Of a stretch of 10,090 nt of DNA, positions 1 to 6,564 are shown in pieces (the stretch's first letter is position 1; each line of letters opens with the position of its first letter). The notes beneath the pieces were generated by a model, which was not told the origin of the DNA, made no database searches, and saw only the letters and a list, made by a program, of their open reading frames with translations. The position numbers were made by a program, and so were the translations under genes. This stretch comes from Candidatus Firestoneibacteriota bacterium (GTDB lineage: Bacteria > Oederibacteriota > JAAXVQ01 > JAUVAV01), in assembly GCA_030635415.1 (NCBI GenBank), contig DAOVYW010000070.1, forward strand, positions 1 through 10,090, given 5' to 3'.

Positions 1-689
1 AATATTGCCAATGCCGGCCGCTCCGGGTAGACGCGGTAGTGGTTTCCACGCAGCATTCCCCGGAAGTAAGCCAGGCGCGTATTTTTAAGGATGTTCAGGC
101 GCATATTATAAAACCGATAATTCCGGCAGCGTTGCTTGACACCCGGACTAAATATCATGTTAACCCCACCGGGCGGTTTATCGTGGGAGGGCCGCATGGG
201 GACACGGGTTTAACCGGACGTAAAATCATAGTCGATACTTACGGGGGTATGGGACGGCACGGCGGGGGCGCTTTTTCAGGCAAGGATCCTTCCAAGGTTG
301 ACCGGTCAGCCGCCTATATGGCCCGGTATGTGGCTAAAAATATCGTGGCCGCGAAACTGGCCGAGCGATGCGAGGTACAATTATCTTATGCCATCGGCGT
401 GGCCGAACCAACATCGGTGATGGTAAACACCTTTGATACGGCTGCGGTTCCGGAGGAAGTTATTTCAAAATTAGTGTGTAAGCACTTTCCTCTGAATCCC
501 AAGGGAATCATCGAGCATCTTAAACTTCGTAAACCCATATACCGCCGAACTGCGGCGTATGGACATTTCGGCCACCCAGAGTTTGCTTGGGAGAAGACCG
601 ATAAAGTGGAAATGCTGCGCCGGGCCGTTGCTCCGTATTTAAAAAAAAACAGATTGGTTCCTGTTGCGGGGATACGGATAAATAATTAA
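1..689 (+). CDS. metK: S-adenosylmethionine synthetase, C-terminal part (5' end outside window)
   Basis: Methionine adenosyltransferase makes S-adenosylmethionine from methionine and ATP in the cytoplasm. The reading frame is open from base 3 with no stop, and the residues before the first in-window start codon (GTG at 39) already read as MetK (VDAVVVSTQHSPEV), so the gene is cut by the window edge and does not start at 39. About 228 codons are visible; the family is usually 380-400 residues, so roughly the first 40% is missing. Recognisable family blocks are GGPHGDTGLTGRKIIVDTYGG (first half about bases 186-215), then HGGGAFSGKDPSKVDRSAAY, both from the central and C-terminal catalytic domains, and the C-terminal FGHPEFAWEKTDK block. 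It ends with TAA at 687-689, 33 bp before the preferred ahcY start, and the two very likely share a transcript. Identification is firm; nothing looks broken. Confidence 0.96.
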   Translation, partial: YCQCRPLRVDAVVVSTQHSPEVSQARIFKDVQAHIIKPIIPAALLDTRTKYHVNPTGRFIVGGPHGDTGLTGRKIIVDTYGGMGRHGGGAFSGKDPSKVDRSAAYMARYVAKNIVAAKLAERCEVQLSYAIGVAEPTSVMVNTFDTAAVPEEVISKLVCKHFPLNPKGIIEHLKLRKPIYRRTAAYGHFGHPEFAWEKTDKVEMLRRAVAPYLKKNRLVPVAGIRINN

Positions 690-710
690 ACATACCGGCA
701 TGACCGGAAA

Positions 711-725
711 AGGAGAATGGAAGTG
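711..725 (+). promoter_or_regulatory. Ribosome binding site that decides the ahcY start
   Basis: AGGAG at 711-715 lies only 1 base before ATG at 717 but 7 bases before the in-frame GTG at 723. Normal spacing therefore favours GTG 723, which gives the N-terminus MSDIKNPGLA, close to the usual AhcY start. This is an inference from spacing and family resemblance. Confidence 0.6.
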
Positions 726-1976
726 AGTGATATTAAAAATCCTGGACTTGCCAGGGAAGGAAGACTGAGAATTGAGTGGGCTGCCCGGGATATGCCGGTA
801 CTGGAGATTATCCGCCAACGTTTCCAGAAAGAAAAGCCTTTAAAAGGGGTACGGCTGGGAGCGTGTCTGCACATTACCACGGAAACAGCCAACCTGCTAA
901 TTGCGCTTAAGGCCGGTGGGGCTCAAGTGATTGCTTGTGCCAGCAATCCCTTATCCACCCAGGATGATGTTGCGGCCAGCTTGGTGCGGGATCATAAGAT
1001 ACCGGTTTTTGCCATTAAAGGAGAGGATAATAAAACTTATTACCGGCATATTAATGCCGTACTGGACCGGAAACCGCATATTACCATGGATGACGGCGCT
1101 GATCTGGTGTCCACAATTATGGCCCAACGTCCCAAACTGATCTCGAATATCATAGGCGGAACCGAAGAGACCACTACCGGCGTTATCCGGCTTAAGAGCA
1201 TGGAGGCACAGGGCGTATTGGCTTACCCGATTGTGGCGGTTAATGATGCCATGACCAAACACTTGTTTGATAACCGTTACGGCACGGGGCAAAGCACGAT
1301 AGATGGAATTATCCGGGCCACCAACCGGTTACTGGCCGGACGTAATGTAGTGGTATCCGGATACGGCTGGTGCGGCAAGGGAGTAGCGCGGCGGGCTGCA
1401 GGCATGGGGGCCAAAGTCATTATTACCGAAGTGGATCACTTGAAGGCACTGGAAGCGGTTATGGATGGATACCGAGTTATGCCTATCGCTCAGGCGGCGC
1501 CATTGGGTGATATTTTCGTAACCTTGACAGGGGATATTAATGTTATCCGCTACGAGCATTTTAAGCTCATGAAAGATGGAGCCATAGTATCCAATTCCGG
1601 GCATTTTAACGTGGAACTGCAACTGGATTTACTGCGCCGGAAAGCCAAAAAGTCCCGCAGAATACGGGAATTTGTCCAAGAATATACTCTGCCCAATAAC
1701 CGCCGGATTAATATCCTGGCCGAAGGCCGCCTGATCAACCTCTCAGCGGCCGAGGGGCACCCGGCTTCGGTTATGGATATGAGTTTCGCCAATCAGGCCC
1801 TGGCCGCTGAATATATGGTGAAAAACGCCGGGAAGATGTCACAGCAGGTTTACCCGGTTCCCTCTGAGATTGATCAGAGTATTGCTAAACTAAAGCTGCG
1901 TGCCATGGGGGTTTCCATCGACAGCCTTACCAGAGAACAAAAGGCCTATCTGAACTCCTGGGAAATGGGGACGTAA
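723..1976 (+). CDS. ahcY: Adenosylhomocysteinase (S-adenosylhomocysteine hydrolase)
   Basis: This NAD-dependent cytoplasmic enzyme splits S-adenosylhomocysteine, the product of SAM-dependent methylation, into adenosine and homocysteine; next to metK it closes the methyl cycle. Counting from GTG 723 (417 residues), the substrate region holds H50 in CLHIT, the DDGADL block (D123-D124), GGTEET (E148-E149) and K179/D183 in TKHLFDN. The Rossmann NAD site is GYGWCGKG at 213-220, H294 lies in SNSGHFN, and the C-terminal tail runs TREQKAYLNSWEMGT. The length and the WCGKG variant match the shorter archaeal/Thermotoga-type subfamily rather than the longer mammalian and proteobacterial form with an extra insertion (family knowledge; not checked by alignment). 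An ATG at 717 would add two residues, but its Shine-Dalgarno spacing is poor. All expected catalytic motifs are present. The spacer after metK is too short for a separate promoter to be likely. Confidence 0.96.
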   Translation: MSDIKNPGLAREGRLRIEWAARDMPVLEIIRQRFQKEKPLKGVRLGACLHITTETANLLIALKAGGAQVIACASNPLSTQDDVAASLVRDHKIPVFAIKGEDNKTYYRHINAVLDRKPHITMDDGADLVSTIMAQRPKLISNIIGGTEETTTGVIRLKSMEAQGVLAYPIVAVNDAMTKHLFDNRYGTGQSTIDGIIRATNRLLAGRNVVVSGYGWCGKGVARRAAGMGAKVIITEVDHLKALEAVMDGYRVMPIAQAAPLGDIFVTLTGDINVIRYEHFKLMKDGAIVSNSGHFNVELQLDLLRRKAKKSRRIREFVQEYTLPNNRRINILAEGRLINLSAAEGHPASVMDMSFANQALAAEYMVKNAGKMSQQVYPVPSEIDQSIAKLKLRAMGVSIDSLTREQKAYLNSWEMGT

Positions 1977-2018
1977 CAGATTTCTGTTTCGGAAATCCAA
2001 GTTGTGCGTGGCAGGAGA

Positions 2019-2057
2019 ATGACAGTCCGGATTTTTGTGCGGAAAGGGTGGTTATAA
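2019..2057 (+). other. Possible 12-codon leader ORF upstream of the secreted barrel gene
   Basis: An ATG at 2019 directly follows AGGAG at 2013-2017 and opens a 12-residue frame (MTVRIFVRKGWL) ending in TAA at 2055-2057, two bases before the preferred TTG start of the next gene. This could give translational coupling. The one-base Shine-Dalgarno spacing is poor and the frame may be chance, so this is only a candidate. Confidence 0.2.
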
Positions 2058-2059
2058 CC

Positions 2060-3082
2060 TTGGGAAGATCGCGGGTTATTTTTTTTGGATGGTTGATAGT
2101 ATTTATGACCATTCCCGGACTGACTTTAGCAGAGTCTGGCGAACCGTCCAGCTTGACCGGAGTTGACCCCTCTGAGTTGTTGGAAGCGGGGCCGGTGGAT
2201 TGTTTTTATACCGAGCCGGCTTCTGGACCGGAAATCTCATCCACAAATGATAATTATAATGATGATTTGCTTTCCGGGAAGCGGACGTCAGGTGATGTTC
2301 CCTACCCGATTGCCAGTCCTACGCCGGAAATCCAAGCTGCCCCGGCGCAACCGGCCGCGTTATCTCCGCAAAAGGACACCTGTCCATTATGGTTTTCTTA
2401 TTATTATCCATCGGCTTATATTCCGCCGGCAGGTAAAACCGAGGTGAATCTGGGGCTGGTGGTAAGTCCCTCTCCCGGAATTGTCGCGGCTCTCGAATGG
2501 GGAGCCATGGAAGAATTAATGCTGATGACCAGGGTGAATGTGCAGAGCGCGAGTTATACCGCTGGGCTGGGATTCCGATACCTGCTGATTCCGGAAATGA
2601 GAAAAGAATCCCAGCCCGCGATATCCGCATTGCTGGGTTGGAGATATCTGAATCACCATACGACGGATGAGGAGCGGAAGAATATTTATCGTGGAAACCG
2701 TATCCAAACCGGATTAGTATTCTCTAAAAAATTAGGGGCTTTAGCCCGTAGCTTGCAGGCTGATCCGGCAATAGAAGCTTTTTTAAATTATTTTGGAATC
2801 CATGTTGAAATTCTGGCGGAATTTCAAACCGGGAGGGAAGGTGCTTCAGAAGCAGCAGTTTCGCGGCTGGAATTCGGCGCCCGGGCGGCCTGGGAAATAG
2901 TGGTTGATCCTGAGAAATTATTCATTGCCTTGATTTATGACTCGCTGCCCGATTGGCTGGAAGAGGAAAGTCTTTATGCCGGAGTCCGGTACTTCGCTGG
3001 TCCGGATTTCGCTATGGATGTATTAGCCGGCCGTATGGGAAGTGATCTTGGCATAACCCTGGCCTTGGTGTGGATTTTTTAA
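2060..3082 (+). CDS. Secreted protein, probable outer-membrane beta-barrel of unknown function
   Basis: I do not recognise a named family. The N-terminus has a basic start (GRSR), a hydrophobic core (VIFFGWLIVFMTIPG) and a probable signal peptidase I site after LTLA, so it is exported. From TTG 2060 (340 residues), residues about 25-110 form a low-complexity, Pro/Ser/Ala/Asn-rich region with cysteines at 48 and 108. The remainder (about 125-340) alternates hydrophobic and polar residues in short stretches, with paired aromatic and glycine positions (VNLGLVV, AGLGFRYLL, SRLEFGARAAWEIVV, LYAGVRYFAG), and ends in LALVWIF, a terminal-Phe signature typical of outer-membrane barrels. Start choice: GTG 2048 is also in frame, but the purine-rich AAAGGGTGG at 2043-2051 is better spaced for TTG 2060. 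It precedes a lipoprotein and an OmpA-type fusion, suggesting a shared envelope role; this is inference. Confidence 0.72.
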   Translation: MGRSRVIFFGWLIVFMTIPGLTLAESGEPSSLTGVDPSELLEAGPVDCFYTEPASGPEISSTNDNYNDDLLSGKRTSGDVPYPIASPTPEIQAAPAQPAALSPQKDTCPLWFSYYYPSAYIPPAGKTEVNLGLVVSPSPGIVAALEWGAMEELMLMTRVNVQSASYTAGLGFRYLLIPEMRKESQPAISALLGWRYLNHHTTDEERKNIYRGNRIQTGLVFSKKLGALARSLQADPAIEAFLNYFGIHVEILAEFQTGREGASEAAVSRLEFGARAAWEIVVDPEKLFIALIYDSLPDWLEEESLYAGVRYFAGPDFAMDVLAGRMGSDLGITLALVWIF

Positions 3083-3118
3083 AAATGAATAGTATTTACA
3101 AATTGTTAAACCTTATAA

Positions 3119-3148
3119 TTGACAAAATATTATTTTTAGCGGTATAAT
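3119..3148 (+). promoter_or_regulatory. Sigma-70 promoter with consensus -35 and -10
   Basis: TTGACA at 3119-3124 and TATAAT at 3143-3148 both match the housekeeping consensus exactly and are separated by 18 bases. It lies in the AT-rich 98-bp gap between the barrel gene and the lipoprotein gene. Transcription would begin near 3154-3156, giving a leader of about 25 bases before the GTG at 3181. It would drive the lipoprotein and PorV-like/OmpA genes down to the terminator at 6315-6347. No operator-like repeat is evident. Confidence 0.8.
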
Positions 3149-3180
3149 AACAAAAATTTGGGTAATCGAGGTGAAGCACT

Positions 3181-3990
3181 GTGAAATCAATTACTTCTCT
3201 GGCTCGACAGTCTTTCCTTTTTCTTATCCTTTTGGGTTTACTTAATGGCTGCAATCTTTTTTCCGGCCTGCATCATGATGGTGTGGAGTCGAACAGCCAT
3301 GTATTGGTGGCTGATGGCAAAGCAGCCCTGGATCAGGGCGATTATGCTAATGCGGCTGAATATTTTCGCCTGGCCATCAAACATAATCCTCAGGATTCCG
3401 AAGCCCGGGTGGGGTATGCCGAGGCCTATCTTAAAGCCCATGGTTTCAGTCTCGGAGATTTTATTAATTCTTTTATTTCCAAAATGGATGATGAAGATCT
3501 GGAAGACCTGAAATTAGCCGTACCCACAGAATGGGGCTGCGCCGACCTTAATGCATTGATAAGTCTTTTAAATACATTGGTTGATACCCTGGATCCCATT
3601 GCCTTGGGACAGACCCAAGGACCATACCGGCAGAATGATATTAAAGTGAATATTAATACCGGAATTTTCTATATCATGAAAATTGCCGCTCAGATTCAAA
3701 CGATCTCCACGGATTTTGAAATTAAAATGCTGACCAAGGGATCAACGGAGGTGAATAATCTTAATCCTCCCATTCCTCCAGCTATTCTGGCAGCGCTGCC
3801 GGATGAATTCATGTGGATAGTGGACAGCAGCGGCAGTCAACCTTCCGCCGGTTTTTTGTTGCAAATGCAGAGTGATATTGATGCCGGCCTCGCTCGCCTT
3901 CAGACCGCGGCTGACAATAGTTCATCCAAGGAAATGATCGAAGATATTATTGATTTATTTGATGATTGGCAGATATTAGCCGATCAGTAA
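3181..3990 (+). CDS. TPR-containing lipoprotein, function unknown
   Basis: A 269-residue exported lipoprotein. The N-terminus has a charged start, a hydrophobic stretch (residues 11-21) and a lipobox-like LNGC with the lipid-modified cysteine at 24; asparagine at the -2 position is less usual but tolerated. The residue after the cysteine is Asn, not Asp, which fits outer-membrane sorting if E. coli Lol rules hold here. Residues about 43-84 (ADGKAALDQGDYANAAEYFRLAIK onward, then PQDSEARVGYAEAYL) form one clear tetratricopeptide repeat plus the following helix, a protein-protein contact module. The remainder (about 90-269) looks helical and acidic at its end (EMIEDIIDLFDDW) and resembles no family I can name. 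GTG start is supported by GAGGTGA at 3168-3174 with 6-base spacing and by the promoter upstream. It is followed after 18 bp by the PorV-like/OmpA gene, so it may be a partner or assembly factor of that protein (inference). Confidence 0.82.
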   Translation: MKSITSLARQSFLFLILLGLLNGCNLFSGLHHDGVESNSHVLVADGKAALDQGDYANAAEYFRLAIKHNPQDSEARVGYAEAYLKAHGFSLGDFINSFISKMDDEDLEDLKLAVPTEWGCADLNALISLLNTLVDTLDPIALGQTQGPYRQNDIKVNINTGIFYIMKIAAQIQTISTDFEIKMLTKGSTEVNNLNPPIPPAILAALPDEFMWIVDSSGSQPSAGFLLQMQSDIDAGLARLQTAADNSSSKEMIEDIIDLFDDWQILADQ

Positions 3991-4008
3991 TTCAAGGGAG
4001 GAAAACTG

Positions 4009-6273
4009 ATGCCTGTCCGAATACTTCGCGCAATAACCGTCTTTATACTAGGATGCGTGTTAGGGTGGCCATACTTATCATCAGCCGGTGAGACTCGCCG
4101 GGAGCAGTTTATTCTTGGTGATAATACGGAACGGATATTCATCCAGGGCATACGTCCCATGGGGATGGGAGGGGCCTTTACTGCTCTGGCTAATGATGAG
4201 AATGCCTTGTTTTACAATCCCGCCGGCTTGGCCCGGATTAAACACTGGCGTTTTACTTTCCCCGGCCTTACATTTGGAACGGATACCCGCTCTTTTGATA
4301 ACCTGGTTTATTTACTGGGAAACGTGGATGCGGTCGGCGATTTCATGGACGGCAGCATATCTCCGGAATTGGTTGACAATCTTGCGCATACGCGCATCCA
4401 CCTCCGGCATTTTACCTTCTTACCGGAGATACGTTTTACCTATATTGAACCGCATTACGGTTTCGGAGCCTGGTTATTCCAGGATACTTTTTTGGAAACC
4501 GGAGCCATACTATTGCCTGAAGCCAGCTGGAATATTCGCCTGGGAATAATCGAGAATTTTTCCTTCGGCTGGGGATGGGATATTCCCAAGTTCGGATATT
4601 TAGCCGCCGGAATTTCTGTTAAAGCCATTCAGCAGGCCAAAACCGCAGAGGAAGACCGGAATGTCCTGGATTTAAATGATATTGAAATGGGAATGGAATG
4701 GGGGATGGGTTTTGATATTGGAGCTTTATACCAGCCAACCAATGAGTTTTCCTTTGCATTAGTGATAGCCGACCTGTATACGCGGGTTCTGGGCGATGTT
4801 CATGTGCCGAATTTAAAAATCGGTTTTGCCTATCAACCTTATTACCTGAATTTCCCGGATTTGGATGCCACCCTGGCAGTGGATTTGGTGGAACTCAACT
4901 GGCAGGGCGATAATGAATTTAAGAACACTCCTAATAACGCCGCTCAGATTAACTTTTCCAAACTGCGTATTGGAGTGGAATTTATCCTTTCCGGTCTGGT
5001 GGCGCTGCGTACCGGGCTTCACCAGGGGTATCCAACAGCCGGGATTTCCCTGCTTACGAGTTTTATCAATATAGACTGGGCTTATTATGGACGTGAATTA
5101 GGAACCTATCCCGGCCAGAATCCGGAGTGGAATCATCGGTTATCCATCGATTGGCACACCGGATCGAAAGTCGCTCCCCCAACCCCCACAGTGACACTTA
5201 CCATGACCCCGACCCCGACCGCCACTGCGCTTCCTTATACGCCCACGCCAACAGCCACGGCCACATCCCGTCCGACACCCCGGCCGACCCTGACCGGCAA
5301 GGTGCCCAAGTTGCATGGGAAATTTGTGGGTTTTACCGGGACGATTACCCTGGTGCCCAAGTTGCCGGATGACCTGGGTGAGGTTGCATCCTGGAAATTG
5401 AGCATACTTGATAAAAGTAAAAAAACCAGGACCATCAAGTCCTATAAGGGACAAGGCTTCCCGCCCAAGTCTTTTGTATGGAACGGGAAAACTCGTCAGG
5501 GCAAGAGAGTATCTTCGAAAAAGCAGTATCCTTTTAACCTGAAACTTACGCTGGCAGCCGGAGGCACCAAGATTATCGCAGGGACACTGGTGATTGTGGA
5601 TACCATTCCCAAGCTTTATACCAGTAAGAACTATGAGATTTACCCGGATAAAGTCTATTTTTCCATCAAGCAACCCTTGAAAAGTGTTAAAAACTGGAAA
5701 TTAGATGTGTTTAATGACGCCAATAAATTGATACGCTCTTATCATACCCAGGAAGCTCTTTTCAAGGCCTTTGCCTGGGATGCCAAGGACGAGGATGGTA
5801 CCGTAGCTTCCAACAATGCTTCATACCGGTACGAGCTTACCATTACAGACAAAAAAGAGAATCAGATTCTGATATCGGACCGCATCAGACCGGTCAAAGG
5901 GCAGGTTTACCTGACCGAAAACCGCACGACCATTAAAATCGGTGGTGTTCTCTTTAGTACCGGCAAAGCCTACTTAACGGCCGAGATGTTCGATAAGGTA
6001 ATTAAAAATGCATATTTGATCCAGGATGAGCCGAACGCCGAGGTAATGATTAATGGCCATACCGACTCCACTGGGCCGCGCAAGCTTAATATGCGGCTCT
6101 CCCTGGTAAGAGCGGAATCCGTCCGGCGCTTCCTGGTAGATCAGCAGAGTGTGCAGGACTATCAGCTGGACATTAAGGGCTGGGGTCCGACCCGGCCGAT
6201 TTCCACTAATAAAACCAAGGCTGGACGCAAGAAAAACCGCCGGGTTGAGGTGGTTATACGCATCCCGCAGTAA
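4009..6273 (+). CDS. PorV-like outer-membrane barrel fused to FlgD-like repeats and an OmpA peptidoglycan-binding domain
   Basis: A 754-residue modular envelope protein. A signal peptide is predicted with cleavage near residue 26 (YLSSA/GE). Residues about 40-385 carry RPMGMGGAFTALANDENALFYNPAGLA, typical of the PorV/UPF0164/FadL-like barrel group, followed by strand-rich sequence. Residues about 389-428 are a Thr/Pro/Ala linker (repeated TPTPTA). Residues 461-519 and 562-616 are two similar beta-sandwich repeats with the FlgD-like pattern WKL...I.SY...FxWxxK...G......Y...L. Residues about 642-754 are an OmpA C-terminal domain, with GHTDSTG at 683-689, the LSLVRAESVRRFL helix and NRRVEVVI at the end. 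A barrel in the outer membrane anchored to peptidoglycan by the OmpA domain is the natural reading. The ATG has a strong ribosome site (AGGGAGG ending at 4001, 7-base spacing). Which cargo or function the PorV-like part has cannot be told; no type IX secretion genes are visible nearby. Confidence 0.88.
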   Translation: MPVRILRAITVFILGCVLGWPYLSSAGETRREQFILGDNTERIFIQGIRPMGMGGAFTALANDENALFYNPAGLARIKHWRFTFPGLTFGTDTRSFDNLVYLLGNVDAVGDFMDGSISPELVDNLAHTRIHLRHFTFLPEIRFTYIEPHYGFGAWLFQDTFLETGAILLPEASWNIRLGIIENFSFGWGWDIPKFGYLAAGISVKAIQQAKTAEEDRNVLDLNDIEMGMEWGMGFDIGALYQPTNEFSFALVIADLYTRVLGDVHVPNLKIGFAYQPYYLNFPDLDATLAVDLVELNWQGDNEFKNTPNNAAQINFSKLRIGVEFILSGLVALRTGLHQGYPTAGISLLTSFINIDWAYYGRELGTYPGQNPEWNHRLSIDWHTGSKVAPPTPTVTLTMTPTPTATALPYTPTPTATATSRPTPRPTLTGKVPKLHGKFVGFTGTITLVPKLPDDLGEVASWKLSILDKSKKTRTIKSYKGQGFPPKSFVWNGKTRQGKRVSSKKQYPFNLKLTLAAGGTKIIAGTLVIVDTIPKLYTSKNYEIYPDKVYFSIKQPLKSVKNWKLDVFNDANKLIRSYHTQEALFKAFAWDAKDEDGTVASNNASYRYELTITDKKENQILISDRIRPVKGQVYLTENRTTIKIGGVLFSTGKAYLTAEMFDKVIKNAYLIQDEPNAEVMINGHTDSTGPRKLNMRLSLVRAESVRRFLVDQQSVQDYQLDIKGWGPTRPISTNKTKAGRKKNRRVEVVIRIPQ
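5173..5292 (+). repeat. Degenerate ACN-CCN coding repeat (Thr/Pro linker)
   Basis: This GC-rich, C-heavy tract encodes the Thr/Pro/Ala linker between the barrel and the periplasmic repeats (residues about 389-428), with several short repeats of the form ACCCCGACCCCGACC and CCCACGCCAACAGCC. It is a low-complexity coding repeat; its third-base variation argues against a recent slippage expansion, but length could vary between strains. Confidence 0.75.
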
Positions 6274-6314
6274 TCGGAAAAACTCGACCGGCGTAAATCA
6301 AGTTACTCTTTGGG

Positions 6315-6347
6315 AAAAGGCCGTGCCATAAGCGCGGCCTTTTTTTT
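6315..6347 (+). terminator. Intrinsic (Rho-independent) terminator after the PorV-like/OmpA gene
   Basis: AAAAGGCCGTGC at 6315-6326 pairs with GCGCGGCCTTTT at 6332-6343 (12 pairs, one G-T), with a five-base loop CATAA at 6327-6331, followed by a run of eight T ending at 6347. It lies 41 bases after the TAA at 6271-6273 and separates the envelope operon from the downstream exporter operon. The A-run at its left could also allow some activity on the minus strand. Confidence 0.93.
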
Positions 6348-6420
6348 ATAGGGGAAACCAGGCAATTTATGTTAAACTTTTGGGAAAAATTGTAATATCT
6401 TAGATAGCATCACCGGCAGT

Positions 6421-6450
6421 TGTAGGGGCGTTTAATTAAACGCCCCTACA
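6421..6450. repeat. Perfect 30-bp palindrome in the intergenic spacer
   Basis: The left half TGTAGGGGCGTTTAA (6421-6435) is exactly mirrored by TTAAACGCCCCTACA (6436-6450), with no loop required. There is no T-run on either side, so it is not a classical terminator. The TGTAGGGGCG / CGCCCCTACA ends resemble dispersed palindromic elements that I have seen in many bacterial genomes (recollection, not searched). As RNA it would fold into a strong GC hairpin with a soft AT tip. Confidence 0.85.
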
Positions 6451-6564
6451 TTTCGTGGGTAGCATATTTTAGCTTTCGCGGGATTGAAAAAACAGCATGA
6501 AATATCTACGCGCGGAAAAGCAAATGACTAATCCATTACAAAAAAGAAGGTGTGTCACGATAAC

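Larger units (their letters stand above)
6274..6564. other. Non-coding spacer between the envelope operon and the exporter operon
   Basis: This 291-bp spacer holds the terminator (6315-6347) and the 30-bp palindrome (6421-6450). I find no convincing ORF or RNA gene. A promoter for the downstream operon should lie between 6348 and about 6540, but I cannot pick one with both boxes at good spacing; TTAAAC at 6372-6377 with TATCTT at 6396-6401 (18-base gap) is the least bad candidate. The ribosome site for the exporter is probably AAGGTG at 6547-6552. Confidence 0.6.

Noticed and set aside
690..722. Possible SAM or SAH riboswitch between metK and ahcY
   Set aside because: The spacer is about 30 bases, far too short to hold a riboswitch aptamer. 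Any such element would lie upstream of metK, outside the window.
1979..1997. Small hairpin GATTTC...GAAATC just after ahcY
   Set aside because: Only six pairs with a seven-base loop, AT-rich and without a following T-run; too weak to call a terminator.
3114..3119. A second TATAAT upstream of the main promoter, overlapping its -35 box
   Set aside because: The nearest -35-like box (TTTACA at 3095-3100) is only 13 bases away, too close for a functional promoter; likely AT-rich chance.
5140..5673. 177-codon open frame on the minus strand
   Set aside because: It lies entirely within the PorV-like/OmpA gene; its Gly/Arg-rich stretch is the mirror image of the Thr/Pro linker codons, and the protein resembles nothing.
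6484..6508. TTGAAA with TATCTA as a promoter for the exporter operon
   Set aside because: The gap is 13 bases, well short of the usual 16-19.
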